A stretch of 64,000 nt of DNA from Mesorhizobium loti CJ3sym (GTDB lineage Bacteria; Pseudomonadota; Alphaproteobacteria; Rhizobiales; Rhizobiaceae), in NCBI RefSeq assembly GCF_000472785.1, contig NZ_AXAL01000002.1, positions 310,001 to 374,000 of the forward strand, in the 5' to 3' direction. How positions within the stretch are numbered: the first letter of the stretch is position 1; each line of letters opens with the position of its first letter. The notes beneath the pieces are model-generated. The model saw only the letters and a list, made by a program, of their open reading frames with translations, did no database searches and was not told the DNA's origin. Both the position numbers and the translations under genes were made by a program. Below, piece by piece: positions 43,774 through 52,894 of the stretch.

Positions 43774-44544
43774 CTAATCCTCTTCGCCTGGCTTGCGCAG
43801 CAGGTAGGTGTCCATGATCCAACCCTTCTTCCGGCGGGCTTCTTCGCGGACCTTTTCGATCTCTGTAACGACATCGCCGAGGCGACCCGAGACAAGAATC
43901 TCGTCCGGTGTGCCGAGATAGGCACCCCAATGGATGGTGACATCCTGGTCGGCCAGCGTGTTGAAGGCGCATTTGCCGTCCAGCATGACGATTGTGCTGC
44001 CGGCATTTTCGGCCAGGCCTTCCTCGGTGAGCTTGCGGCCGGTGGTGACCAGGATGGAATCGCCGATGCGGTTCAGCGCCATTTTATGGCCGGCGGCCAG
44101 TGCCTGGATGGCTGATATGCCGGGGATGACCTCAAGCTCGAAGCCAACATTGCCCCTCAGCCGCACCCGCTCGAGGATGCGCAGCGCGCTGTCGTAGAGC
44201 GAGGGGTCGCCCCAGATCAGGAAAGCGCCGCAACCGTCTTCCGCAATCTCGTCGCGGATCAGGCCTTCGTAAATGGCGGCGATGGCTTCGTGCCAGTCGT
44301 CGACGGTAGAGCGATAGGAGGGCGCCGGTTCGGCGCGCACCGGCACGTCGAATTCGACGCGGCGCGACTTCGGGTTGGTGACGAAGCGGTCGCAGATCTC
44401 GCGCCGCAATTCGGCAAGGTCGTTTTTCCCAGCACCCTTGTCGGGGATGAACAGCACGTCGGCACGGTTCAGGCCTGATATGGCCTGAACGGTCATATGG
44501 TCGGGATTGCCGGCGCCGATGCCGATGACGAGAAGCTTGCGCAT
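43774..44544 (-). CDS. cobF: Precorrin-6A synthase (deacetylating)
   Basis: A 256-residue SAM-dependent methyltransferase of aerobic cobalamin synthesis that methylates C-1 of precorrin-5 and removes acetate. Family fold: N-terminal LLVIGIGAGNPDHMTVQAI, then AFLIWGDPSLYDSALRIL and VIPGISAIQALAAGHKMALNRIGDSILVTTGRKL. AGGAG lies 7 bases before the ATG. It is the only cobalamin gene in the window. A 17-bp tandem repeat lies just upstream. Confidence 0.93.
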   Translation of the reverse strand: MRKLLVIGIGAGNPDHMTVQAISGLNRADVLFIPDKGAGKNDLAELRREICDRFVTNPKSRRVEFDVPVRAEPAPSYRSTVDDWHEAIAAIYEGLIRDEIAEDGCGAFLIWGDPSLYDSALRILERVRLRGNVGFELEVIPGISAIQALAAGHKMALNRIGDSILVTTGRKLTEEGLAENAGSTIVMLDGKCAFNTLADQDVTIHWGAYLGTPDEILVSGRLGDVVTEIEKVREEARRKKGWIMDTYLLRKPGEED

Positions 44545-44575
44545 GGGCGAACTCCTGCCCGATCGGAACTTGTTA

Positions 44576-44617
44576 GTCCAGACCGCTTGCGTGTCCAGAC
44601 CGCTTGCGTGTCCAGAC
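44576..44617. repeat. 17-bp tandem repeat upstream of cobF
   Basis: GTCCAGACCGCTTGCGT occurs twice, head to tail (44576-44592 and 44593-44609), followed by a partial third copy GTCCAGAC (44610-44617) and related GTCC-GAAC-TGTCC text. It fills the divergent gap between cobF and the DUF4424 gene. It may be protein-binding sites or simple slippage. Confidence 0.8.
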
Positions 44618-44707
44618 TGTCCGAACTGTCCCGTGAGACGGAAGGGCTTTGAAACGCCACATTGAAACCGCTAGGGTCATCCAGGCATTCCAGCCGAGGG
44701 GGCTTCG

Positions 44708-45715
44708 ATGTTGCGATATGTTCTGACCATGGTGCTGGCGCTTTCCGCCGCACCGGCACTGGCCAATGACTCGACTGCCGAACTCGGCACCGGCGGCCTC
44801 ATTCTGTCGCGTAACGATGCGGTCGCGATGCAGAGTGAGGACCTCTTCATTTCGCCTGAGAAAGTGACGGTCGACTACGTCTTCCACAACAACACCGACA
44901 AGGATGTCAGCGCGATCGTGGCCTTTCCGATGCCCGACATTTCGGGCGACCCCGAGGAGATGCCGGCGATCCCGGAGAATCAGAGCGACAATTTCCTTGG
45001 CTTCGAGGTGACGATCGACGGCGTCGCGGCAAAGCCGCAGCTCGAGCAGAAGGTGTTCGCGCTCGGCATCGACATCAGCGCCGACCTGAAAGCCCAGAAT
45101 GTGCCGTTCAACCCGTTCGGCGATGCCGCCAAGGCGGCATTGGCGAAATTGCCAAAGGCGGTGGCCGATGACTGGGTCAACCGCGGCATCATCATCGAGG
45201 ATCCGGAAGGCGACCAAAGCGCCACACCGTCCTATGCGCCATGGTGGCAGCTGCGCTCGACCTATTGGTGGCGCTCGATCTTTCCGGCCAACAAGGACGT
45301 CCATGTTTCGCACCGCTACAAGCCGAGCGTCGGCGGCACGTCCTCGGTCAGCTTCTTCTACGACGGCAAGTTCCAGGGACAATATGCATCGTACAAGACA
45401 CGCTACTGCCTGGACGATACGTTCGAAAATGCGGTGCGCCAGGCTGCGAAGGCCGACGGCTATCCGAAATTCTACGAAAACCGCATCGCCTATATCCTGA
45501 CCACCGGCGGCAATTGGGCAGCCGGCACCATCGGCAAGTTCAAGCTGACCATAGACAAGGGCAATCCCAAAGCCATGGTCTCGTTCTGCGGCGACAATGT
45601 CAAAAAGGTCGGACCGACGACCTTTGAGATGACTGCGAATGATTTCTATCCGGAGCATGACATCGACATCCTCTTGCTCGAACCGTCGGACAGCAATGGC
45701 GGGGATGCGAATTGA
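44708..45715 (+). CDS. DUF4424 secreted protein
   Basis: A 335-residue periplasmic protein. The signal peptide (YVLTMVLALSAAPALAND) is cut near residue 19. The mature N-terminus (STAELGTGGLILSRNDAVAMQSEDLFISPEKVTVDYVFHN) and VSHRYKPSVGG later match the DUF4424 family. Conserved Cys pairs may form disulfides (YCLDDTF, SFCGDNVKK). It ends in TGATG with the folA start, so the two are coupled. Function unknown. Confidence 0.87.
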   Translation: MLRYVLTMVLALSAAPALANDSTAELGTGGLILSRNDAVAMQSEDLFISPEKVTVDYVFHNNTDKDVSAIVAFPMPDISGDPEEMPAIPENQSDNFLGFEVTIDGVAAKPQLEQKVFALGIDISADLKAQNVPFNPFGDAAKAALAKLPKAVADDWVNRGIIIEDPEGDQSATPSYAPWWQLRSTYWWRSIFPANKDVHVSHRYKPSVGGTSSVSFFYDGKFQGQYASYKTRYCLDDTFENAVRQAAKADGYPKFYENRIAYILTTGGNWAAGTIGKFKLTIDKGNPKAMVSFCGDNVKKVGPTTFEMTANDFYPEHDIDILLLEPSDSNGGDAN

Positions 45716-46233
45716 TGCATGTCGCGATCTACGTCGCCATCGCCGAAAACGGCGTGATCGGGCGCGACGGCGGGCTGCCCTGGCGGCTCTCCACCGATCT
45801 CAAGCGTTTCAAGGCCGACACGATGGGCAAGCCCATCATCATGGGCCGCAAGACCTATGAAGGCATCGGCCGGCCGCTGCCAGGCAGGCTGAACATCGTC
45901 GTCACCCGCGACAAGGCCTGGCGCGCCGAGGGCGTCGAGGTGGCACATACGCTCGAAGCCGCGATCCAGTTGGCGACAGTGCGCGGACGCTGCATGGCTG
46001 GCGTGGACGAGGTCTGCGTCATCGGCGGCGGCGAGATCTATGCCCAGGCGCTGCCGCTGGCCGACCGGCTGCACGTCACGCATGTGCTGGCAGCCGTCGA
46101 TGGCGACGCGCATTTCCCGCCGATCGACTCTCAGACATGGCGCCTGCTCAGTTCGCAGGAGATCCCGGCGGGGGAAAAGGACAGCCATGCGACGCGCTAT
46201 TCAGTTTATGAGCGCCGCCGCGAGATACATTGA
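45715..46233 (+). CDS. folA: Dihydrofolate reductase
   Basis: A 172-residue NADPH-dependent enzyme that regenerates tetrahydrofolate. Motifs: AIAENGVIGRDGGLPWRLSTDLKRFK at the N-terminus with substrate-site Asp in LPWRLSTDLK, MGRKTYEGIGRPLPGR, and VIGGGEIYAQALP, the NADPH glycine loop. ATG 45715 overlaps the DUF4424 stop; an in-frame TTG one codon earlier is unlikely. It serves the thymidylate cycle with thyA. Confidence 0.95.
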   Translation: MHVAIYVAIAENGVIGRDGGLPWRLSTDLKRFKADTMGKPIIMGRKTYEGIGRPLPGRLNIVVTRDKAWRAEGVEVAHTLEAAIQLATVRGRCMAGVDEVCVIGGGEIYAQALPLADRLHVTHVLAAVDGDAHFPPIDSQTWRLLSSQEIPAGEKDSHATRYSVYERRREIH

Positions 46234-46267
46234 AAGACAAAAAAGGTATTGAAAGACGACAAAGGGT
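46229..46267. repeat. Direct repeat upstream of hflK
   Basis: ATTGAAAGACAAAAAAGGT (46229-46247) is followed directly by ATTGAAAGACGACAAAGGGT (46248-46267). The first copy overlaps the last codon of folA. It may hold binding sites for the hflK promoter region, or reflect slippage. Confidence 0.6.
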
Positions 46268-46402
46268 CGCGACCGGCCCAAAACGGATGATGTCGGCGTG
46301 GCATCGCGTTGAAAGCGTGCTGCCACATCCCTATAGAAGAACAACACTGGATTTTGCGCCGTAACTCCGGCGCTTGAGGGAATTCCAAGCGAAAGGACAT
46401 TC

Positions 46403-47521
46403 ATGCCCTGGAACGACAAGAGCGGCGGTGGCGGCGGCCCATGGGGCGGCGGCGGCGGTAACAATCAAGGGCCCTGGGGACAGGGGCCGAAGGGGCCAAG
46501 CGGCCCGCAAGGGTCGCCTCCCGACCTTGAGGACATCATCCGCCGCGGCCAGGACCGGTTACGACGCGCGCTGCCCGGTGGCGGTGGTGCCAGTCCGGCC
46601 GTGTTCGGCCTGATCGCCGCGGTGCTGGTCGTTCTGTGGGCCTTCCAGGCGGTCTATACCGTGCAGCCTGATGAGGTCGCGGTCGAACTGCGCTTCGGCA
46701 AGCCGAAGCCTGAACTTTCCCAACCCGGCCTGCATTTCCATTGGTGGCCGCTTGAGACCGTCGAGACGGCCAAGATTTCCGAGCAGCTCGTCGATATTGG
46801 CGGCGGCAACACCAGCGGCAACGGGCTGATGCTGTCGGGTGACCAGAACATCGTCAACGTGCAGTTTTCGGTCGCTTATCAGGTGTCCGATCCCCGCGCC
46901 TACCTGTTCGACGTCTCCGATCCTGACGGCATGCTGCGGCAGGTCGCCGAAAGCGCCATGCGCGAAGCGGTCGGCCGCCGGCCGGCACAGGACATCTTTC
47001 GCGATGACCGCCAGGGCATAGCGGCGTCGGTGCGCGAAATCATCCAGTCGACTCTGGACGGCTACAAGGCTGGTCTCAACGTCAACGCCGTCTCCATCGA
47101 GGATGCAGCACCGCCACGCGAAGTGGCCGATGCGTTCGACGAAGTGCAGCGCGCCGAGCAGGACGAGGACAAGTTCGTCGAGCAGGCCAATCAGTATTCC
47201 AACCAGAAACTCGGCCAGGCGCGCGGCGAGGCGGCACAGGTCCGTGAAGACGCGGCAGCCTACAAGAACCGCGTGGTGCAGGAAGCCGAAGGTGAGGCCC
47301 AGCGCTTCATCTCGGTCTATGACGAATACGTCAAAGCACCCGATGTCACGCGCAAGCGCCTCTATCTGGAAACCATGGAGAAGGTTCTGAAGGATTCGAG
47401 CAAGGTCATCGTCGAGCAGGGCAACGGACAAGGCGTCGTGCCTTATCTGCCGCTGCCGGCATTGCAGCCGAAACCGCCGGCTCCAGCCGCGCCTGCCGCG
47501 AACACGGGAGGTACCCAGTGA
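46403..47521 (+). CDS. hflK: FtsH protease regulator HflK
   Basis: A 372-residue inner-membrane SPFH/prohibitin protein. Gly-rich N-terminus (GGGGPWGGGGGNN), one membrane span (AVFGLIAAVLVVLWAFQAVYTV), then the band-7 domain facing the periplasm (PDEVAVELRFGKPKPELSQPGLHFHWWPLETV). A long helix follows, then a Pro/Ala tail. With HflC it forms a cage around FtsH that limits membrane-protein degradation. The stop overlaps the hflC start (TGATG). Confidence 0.95.
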   Translation: MPWNDKSGGGGGPWGGGGGNNQGPWGQGPKGPSGPQGSPPDLEDIIRRGQDRLRRALPGGGGASPAVFGLIAAVLVVLWAFQAVYTVQPDEVAVELRFGKPKPELSQPGLHFHWWPLETVETAKISEQLVDIGGGNTSGNGLMLSGDQNIVNVQFSVAYQVSDPRAYLFDVSDPDGMLRQVAESAMREAVGRRPAQDIFRDDRQGIAASVREIIQSTLDGYKAGLNVNAVSIEDAAPPREVADAFDEVQRAEQDEDKFVEQANQYSNQKLGQARGEAAQVREDAAAYKNRVVQEAEGEAQRFISVYDEYVKAPDVTRKRLYLETMEKVLKDSSKVIVEQGNGQGVVPYLPLPALQPKPPAPAAPAANTGGTQ

Positions 47522-48492
47522 TGACCAACCGTCTCCCCATCTTCGTCGTCGTAGCGGCGGTCATCCTGTTTCTGCTCTATTCCTCGGTCTTCGTGGTCAA
47601 TGCCCGCCAGCAGGCGCTGGTGCTCCGCTTCGGCGAGATCGTCGACGTCAAGAGCGAGCCCGGCATCTATTTCAAGGCGCCGTTCTCGTTCTTCGACGCC
47701 GATACGGTGCAACTGATCGAGAACCGGGTGCTGCGCTTCGACCTCGACAACATCCGCGTCCAGGTGTCGGGCGGCAAGTTCTATGAGGTCGACGCCTTCA
47801 TCGCCTATCGCATCTCGGATCCGCGCGTTTTCCGTGCCGCCGTGTCCGGTCAGATCGAACTGGCTGAAGCGCGCCTGCGGACCCGTCTCGACGCTGCCTT
47901 GCGCCGCGTCTACGGTCTGCGCGACTTTGAGGCGGCGCTTTCGGAAGAGCGTGCGGTGATGATGCGCGAAGTGCGCGATCAGCTCCGGCCCGACGCCACC
48001 TCGCTTGGCCTGCAGATCGAGGATGTCCGCATCCGCCGTACCGACCTCACGGCCGAGGTTTCACAGCAGACCTACGACCGCATGAAGGCGGAACGCCTGG
48101 CGGAAGCGGCGCGGCTGCGGGCGCGCGGCAACGAAGCGGCACAGCGCATCACGGCGCGCGCCGATCGTGAAGTGGTCGAGATTGTTGCCGAAGCGCAAAA
48201 GGAGTCCGAGATCCTGCGCGGTGAGGGCGAAGCCCAGCGCAGTGCCACCTTCGCCGGAGCCTATCAGCGCGATCCCGCCTTCTTCGACTTCTACCGGTCG
48301 ATGAACGCCTATGGCACGGCGCTGGACAACACCGGAACGACGATGGTTCTGTCGCCGAGTTCGGAGTTCTTCCGCTTCTTCCGTGACCCCGACGGCAAGG
48401 AAGGGTCGGCGAAACCGACACCGGCGGCTCCAGCAGCACCGACGACGGCACCTGCAACGCCGGCGACACAACCCAGCACCGGCCAGCAATAG
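47521..48492 (+). CDS. hflC: FtsH protease regulator HflC
   Basis: A 323-residue partner of HflK. N-terminal span FVVVAAVILFLLYSSVFVVN, band-7 domain (QQALVLRFGEIVDVKSEPGIYFKAPF), helix with ERLAEAARLRARGNEAAQRI, and an Ala/Pro/Thr-rich tail. ATG 47521 preferred; a GTG one codon earlier is also in frame. Same orientation and coupling as in other proteobacteria. Confidence 0.95.
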   Translation: MTNRLPIFVVVAAVILFLLYSSVFVVNARQQALVLRFGEIVDVKSEPGIYFKAPFSFFDADTVQLIENRVLRFDLDNIRVQVSGGKFYEVDAFIAYRISDPRVFRAAVSGQIELAEARLRTRLDAALRRVYGLRDFEAALSEERAVMMREVRDQLRPDATSLGLQIEDVRIRRTDLTAEVSQQTYDRMKAERLAEAARLRARGNEAAQRITARADREVVEIVAEAQKESEILRGEGEAQRSATFAGAYQRDPAFFDFYRSMNAYGTALDNTGTTMVLSPSSEFFRFFRDPDGKEGSAKPTPAAPAAPTTAPATPATQPSTGQQ

Positions 48493-48495
48493 CCG

Positions 48496-48684
48496 GTGCA
48501 GGACTTTCTCGCCGCCATGGGCCTCGTCCTCGTGATTGAAGGGCTGGTCTATGGCGGCTTTCCCGGCCTCGCCAGGAAACTTGCCACTGAAGTGCTGTCG
48601 CTGCCGGAAAATGCCTTGCGGATCGCCGGGCTGGTGGCGATCGCCATTGGTGTCGGCATCGTCTGGCTGGTGCGGGGCGGATGA
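48496..48684 (+). CDS. DUF2065 small membrane protein
   Basis: A 62-residue protein with two hydrophobic helices (FLAAMGLVLVIEGLVYGGFPG and ALRIAGLVAIAIGVGIVWLV), the DUF2065 pattern. It starts with GTG 3 bases after the hflC stop. Conserved between hflC and the Do-type protease in alphaproteobacteria; role unknown. Confidence 0.9.
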   Translation: MQDFLAAMGLVLVIEGLVYGGFPGLARKLATEVLSLPENALRIAGLVAIAIGVGIVWLVRGG

Positions 48685-48829
48685 GGGCAGGGTGGCCGCG
48701 GAATAACGCGCGATTTGCACTCTGCCGATAGCCACAGCCGCAAACGTGCCGTATTTCTTGCCATCATGGCGCGACACGGCGTTTTCGTCGAAGCGCTTTT
48801 CTCTTTTTAGAATTCCGGGAGGCTTCTCG

Positions 48830-50344
48830 ATGACATCCACATCCCTTTTGCGTGCGGCACGGCGGACGCTGATCGCCGGAACAGCAGCACTTATTGTCGG
48901 CGCAACCGCCGTCCCGTCCTTTACGCCGCCGGCCTTCGCCGCAGACGGACCTGCTTCGGTGGCCGATCTGGCGGACCGTGTTCTCGGCGCGGTGGTCAAC
49001 ATCTCGACCTCGCAGACAGTGAAGGGCACGGAAGGTCCGGGCGCGGTGCCGATGCCGCAGCTGCCCGAAGGTTCGCCGTTCCAGGATTTCTTCGATGATT
49101 TCTTCAAGAACAAAGGCGGCGACAAGGACGCCGGCTCGCAGAAGGTCCAGTCGCTGGGCTCCGGCTTCGTCATCGACGCCGAGCAAGGCATCGTCGTCAC
49201 CAACAACCACGTGATCGCCGATGCCGACGACATCGAGGTCAATTTCTCCGATGGCATCACCTTGAAGGCGACGCTGGTCGGCACCGACACCAAGACCGAT
49301 GTCGCGGTGCTCAAGGTCGATCCCAAGGGCCACAAGCTGACCGCGGTGAAGTTCGGCGATTCCACCAAGATGCGCGTCGGCGATTGGGTGATGGCGGTCG
49401 GCAATCCGTTCGGCCTCGGCGGCACCGTCACGGTCGGCATCGTCTCGGCCCGCAACCGCGACATCAATTCCGGCCCCTATGACGACTTCATCCAGACCGA
49501 TGCCGCGATCAATCGCGGTAATTCGGGCGGCCCGCTGTTCAACAGCGCCGGCGAGGTCATCGGGATGAACACCGCGATCATTTCGCCGTCCGGCGGTTCG
49601 ATCGGCATCGGTTTCTCGATTCCCTCGCAGCTTGCCTCGGGCGTCGTCGATCAGCTGCGTCAGTATGGCGAGACACGGCGCGGCTGGCTCGGCGTGCGTA
49701 TCCAGCCGGTGACGGACGACATCGCCGAAAGCCTCGGCATGGCGACAGCCAAGGGTGCGCTGGTGGCCGGCGTGATCAAGGGCGGACCTGTCGACAACGG
49801 TACCATCCAGGCTGGCGACGTCATCATCAAGTTCGACGGCAAGGACATCCATGAAATGCGCGACCTGCCGCGCGTCGTCGCCGAAAGCCCGGTCGGCAAG
49901 GCGGTCGACGTGCTGATCGTGCGCAAGGGCGTCGAGCAGACGGTGAAGGTGACGCTTGGCCGGCTCGAGGATGGCGAGAAGCTCGCCAGTGGCGAGAATG
50001 GCAACACCGACCAGGACAAGGGCGACAAGGCTCCGGCCGTTTCGACCGCCTCGGTGCTCGGCATGACCGTCGGCGAGATCAATGACGATACGCGCAAGAA
50101 GTTCGGCATCGCGGCCGATGTTTCCGGCGTCGTCATCACCGATGTGGCCAAGGACTCGGCCGCGGCCGAGCGCGGCATCCAGCCTGGCGAAGTGATCACC
50201 GAGATCGCGCAGGAGTCAGTCGCCACGCCCAAGGACGTCATGGACCGGATCGGCGCGCTGAAGGAGCAGGGGCGCAAGAATGCGCTCTTGATGCTGGCGT
50301 CCAAGACCGGTGAGTTGCGCTTCGTGACGATCCGGATGGATTGA
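48830..50344 (+). CDS. degP: DegP/Do-family periplasmic serine protease
   Basis: A 504-residue secreted protease and chaperone. Signal peptide to about residue 37 (TLIAGTAALIVGATAVPSF...AFA). Catalytic triad H127 (NNHVIADA), D157 (KTDVAVL) and S232 (GNSGGPLF). Two PDZ domains follow (RGWLGVRIQPVTDDIAESLG; VVITDVAKDSAAAERGIQPGEV). Length fits the two-PDZ Do class (degP/mucD-like). GGGAGG is 7 bases before ATG 48830. Last gene of hflK-hflC-DUF2065-degP, so membrane and envelope quality control are linked. A strong terminator follows. Confidence 0.94.
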   Translation: MTSTSLLRAARRTLIAGTAALIVGATAVPSFTPPAFAADGPASVADLADRVLGAVVNISTSQTVKGTEGPGAVPMPQLPEGSPFQDFFDDFFKNKGGDKDAGSQKVQSLGSGFVIDAEQGIVVTNNHVIADADDIEVNFSDGITLKATLVGTDTKTDVAVLKVDPKGHKLTAVKFGDSTKMRVGDWVMAVGNPFGLGGTVTVGIVSARNRDINSGPYDDFIQTDAAINRGNSGGPLFNSAGEVIGMNTAIISPSGGSIGIGFSIPSQLASGVVDQLRQYGETRRGWLGVRIQPVTDDIAESLGMATAKGALVAGVIKGGPVDNGTIQAGDVIIKFDGKDIHEMRDLPRVVAESPVGKAVDVLIVRKGVEQTVKVTLGRLEDGEKLASGENGNTDQDKGDKAPAVSTASVLGMTVGEINDDTRKKFGIAADVSGVVITDVAKDSAAAERGIQPGEVITEIAQESVATPKDVMDRIGALKEQGRKNALLMLASKTGELRFVTIRMD

Positions 50345-50366
50345 GTTTTCAATCCATCGATTTTTC

Positions 50367-50397
50367 AAAAAAAGGCGGCTAACCAGCCGCCTTTTTT
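50367..50397. terminator. Bidirectional intrinsic terminator
   Basis: GGCGGCT (50374-50380) pairs with AGCCGCC (50385-50391) with loop AACC, A-run on the left and T6 on the right. It serves degP and, from the other strand, the GNAT gene, whose last codons are inside the hairpin. Confidence 0.92.
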
Positions 50398-50951
50398 CCT
50401 GCCTGCCAGTCCTCGCGAGACAGCCGGTAGAGCACATGCCGCTTGAGCGCGGGATGGCTGTCGGGAATGCTGGGATGATCGAAGTCGGCTACGGGATCAG
50501 CTGTCATGCCGAGGCGTTTCATGACGGCGGTCGAGCGGTGGTTTTCGGCTACGGCGAAGGAAACGATCTCGTCGACGGCCAATGTTTCGAAACCGTAGGC
50601 GAGCCATGCCTCGGAGGCCTCGGTGACATAGCCCTTGCCCCAGAATTCCGGTGCCAGCCGCCAGCCGATCTCGATTGTGTCGGCCGGCAGGGATGGCACA
50701 TGATCGGTAGCGAGGAGGCCGACGAAACCGATGCATTGGCCTGATGCGATGATCTCAGCCGCGGCGAAGCCGTAGCCATCCTTATCGATCCAGCCGCGGA
50801 GTTCGTCCATCTTGGCGTCGGCCTGCGCACGGTCACGGCGGAACGGGAAGAACTCCATGACGCGCTCGTCGGAGTTGATGCGATGGAACAATTCGCGGTC
50901 GCGGTCCTCCCAGTTGCGCAGGATCAGGCGTTCAGTGCGAATGGGTTTCAT
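50379..50951 (-). CDS. GNAT family N-acetyltransferase (RimJ/RimL-like)
   Basis: A 190-residue enzyme. N-terminal strand IRTERLILRNWEDRDRELF, acetyl-CoA region IGWRLAPEFWGKGYVTEASEAWLAYGFETL, and SFAVAENHRSTAVMKRLGM, all typical of the RimJ/RimL group that acetylates protein N-termini or small amines. Its start overlaps the serB stop (ATGA), so serB and this gene form a unit. The last three codons lie in the terminator stem. Confidence 0.9.
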   Translation of the reverse strand: MKPIRTERLILRNWEDRDRELFHRINSDERVMEFFPFRRDRAQADAKMDELRGWIDKDGYGFAAAEIIASGQCIGFVGLLATDHVPSLPADTIEIGWRLAPEFWGKGYVTEASEAWLAYGFETLAVDEIVSFAVAENHRSTAVMKRLGMTADPVADFDHPSIPDSHPALKRHVLYRLSREDWQAGKKAAG

Positions 50952-51835
50952 GTAGCGAATTCTTCCTGGCGATAACCCTGCAGATAGAGCAGTGCGGTCA
51001 GGTCGCCGTGGTCGATGCGAACCTTCGCCTGCGCCGCCACTGTCGGCTTGGCATGCAGCGCCACACCGGTTCCGGACAGGCGGATCATGTCGAGATCGTT
51101 GGCGCCATCGCCGACGGCAATGGCGTCCGCCGGCATCAATCCAAGGCGCGCCGAGATTTCGATCAGCGCCTCGGCCTTGGCGGCGCGGCCGAGGATCGGC
51201 TCGCCGACCAGGCCGGTGAAGTGTCCGTCCTGTTCGAGCAGGCGGTTGGCGCGGTTCTCCTGAAAGCCGAGCATGGCCGCGATGCGCTTCGTGAACACTT
51301 CAAAGCCGCCCGAGACAAGTGCCGTCCAGGCGCCATTGGCGCGCATGGTCTGGACCAGCGCGCGGCCGCCCGAGGCCAATGTCAGCCGATTGGCGACGAT
51401 GCGGTCGACGACGGCGGCATCGAGCCCCTTCAGCAACGCAACGCGCTCGCGCAGCGCCGGTTCGAAGGCGATCTCGCCATTCATCGACCGCGCGGTGATG
51501 GCCGCAACGCGATCCTTGACGCCGATCTCGTCGGCCAGTTCGTCGATGCATTCCTGGTCGATCATGGTCGAATCCATGTCGGCGATGAGGAGCTTCTTGC
51601 GGCGCGTTTCGGCCTGCTGGACGATCACGTCGACCGGTTCCGCGGCAAGTGCAGTGCGCAGGGCAGCCGTGATATCGGCGGGGTCAGCCTCTTGCAGCAA
51701 GGCGAGATCGCAGGCAATGCCTTCGGCCAGCCAGACGACAGTGCTTGCGCCCACCGACCGTGAGGCCATATTCGCAAGCGACGGCGACAAAGCGCGGTCG
51801 GCGGGACGGGAAACAAGCGTGGCAATGAGCGGCAT
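50948..51835 (-). CDS. serB: Phosphoserine phosphatase
   Basis: A 295-residue HAD-family enzyme, last step of serine synthesis. Nucleophile motif DMDST (D86, D88), SGGF motif II in VSGGFEVFTKRIA, and motif III GDGANDLDM. The N-terminal 80 residues form an extra regulatory-type domain (MPLIATLVSRPADRALSPSLA). ATG 51835 gives the family N-terminus. Its 5' end overlaps the proposed start of miaA on the other strand by 11 bases. Confidence 0.94.
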   Translation of the reverse strand: MPLIATLVSRPADRALSPSLANMASRSVGASTVVWLAEGIACDLALLQEADPADITAALRTALAAEPVDVIVQQAETRRKKLLIADMDSTMIDQECIDELADEIGVKDRVAAITARSMNGEIAFEPALRERVALLKGLDAAVVDRIVANRLTLASGGRALVQTMRANGAWTALVSGGFEVFTKRIAAMLGFQENRANRLLEQDGHFTGLVGEPILGRAAKAEALIEISARLGLMPADAIAVGDGANDLDMIRLSGTGVALHAKPTVAAQAKVRIDHGDLTALLYLQGYRQEEFAT

Positions 51836-52790
51836 CGAGAATTCCGGCACGGATGCGGGCGAAGGCCGCGTGAAGAACGCGATCCTGATAGCCGGGCCGA
51901 CCGCCAGCGGCAAGTCGGCACTGGCGCTCGATTTGGCCGAACGCACGGGTGGGGTCATCGTCAACACCGATTCCATGCAAGGCTATTCGGTGCTCGATGT
52001 GCTGACGGCCAGGCCGGAAGCAGCCGACCTCACACGTGTGCCGCATTTTCTGTACGGCCACGTCCATCCCGGTACCGCCTATTCGACGGGTGCGTGGCTG
52101 CGCGATGTGATGAAACTTATCGATGACGGAATGCTGTCGCGGCGGCCGGTCTTCGTCGGCGGCACCGGCCTCTATTTTCGCGCGCTCGCCGAGGGCATTT
52201 CGGAAATGCCCGACATTCCGCCGCGCATCCGCGACCGTTGGCGCTATGAGCTGAAGGAGCAAGGCGCCGTCAAGCTGCATGCGCTGCTGCTGCGCGAGGA
52301 TTCGAGAGCCGCCATGCAGCTGAAGCCGACCGACAGCCAGCGCGTCGTGCGGGCTCTCGAAGTGCTCGACGCCTCCGGCCGATCGATCCTGGAATGGCAG
52401 GCCGAGCGCGGCCGGCCGCTCATCGACAGGCAGACCGCGCATTTCCTGGTCATCGAGCCGGACCGGGCGGCGCTTGTCGATCGGATCGAAAAGCGCTTCA
52501 ACCAGATGCTGGACAAGGGCGCGCTGGAGGAAGTCAGGCAAATTGCTGCCCTTCGCCTCGATCCGGACCTGCCGGCGATGAAGGCGATCGGTGTTCGCGA
52601 CCTGCAGGCGGCGATGGCCGGACTAACCAGTTTTCCTGAAGCGATCGAGCGCGCCAAGATCGCAACCCGGCAATATGCCAAGCGGCAGGCGACCTGGTTT
52701 CGCCATCAACTGGGGCCGGAATGGCAAAGATTACGCCCCGGTGACGATCTCGAAACCACGATCCAAACACTTGTTGCTAATGCAACTTAA
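51825..52790 (+). CDS. miaA: tRNA dimethylallyltransferase
   Basis: A 321-residue enzyme that adds a dimethylallyl group to A37 of tRNAs reading UNN codons. P-loop GPTASGKSALALDLA, DSMQ in NTDSMQGYSVLDVLTARP, GGTGLYFRAL, and QYAKRQATWFRHQ near the end. The start is uncertain: ATG 51825 lacks a good ribosome site and overlaps serB, while GTG 51870 would begin right at the family core (KNAILIAGPTASGKS) and avoid the overlap. Confidence 0.94.
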   Translation: MSGIENSGTDAGEGRVKNAILIAGPTASGKSALALDLAERTGGVIVNTDSMQGYSVLDVLTARPEAADLTRVPHFLYGHVHPGTAYSTGAWLRDVMKLIDDGMLSRRPVFVGGTGLYFRALAEGISEMPDIPPRIRDRWRYELKEQGAVKLHALLLREDSRAAMQLKPTDSQRVVRALEVLDASGRSILEWQAERGRPLIDRQTAHFLVIEPDRAALVDRIEKRFNQMLDKGALEEVRQIAALRLDPDLPAMKAIGVRDLQAAMAGLTSFPEAIERAKIATRQYAKRQATWFRHQLGPEWQRLRPGDDLETTIQTLVANAT

Positions 52791-52894
52791 AAAGTTGACC
52801 TTGAGGGAAGGGTTCGCGCCGAAGTTGTTGTAATTAACGCTCCGTAAGGCGGTCCGTGCCATAAGATCGGTGGGCACTTTCGATCGGGGAGCAG

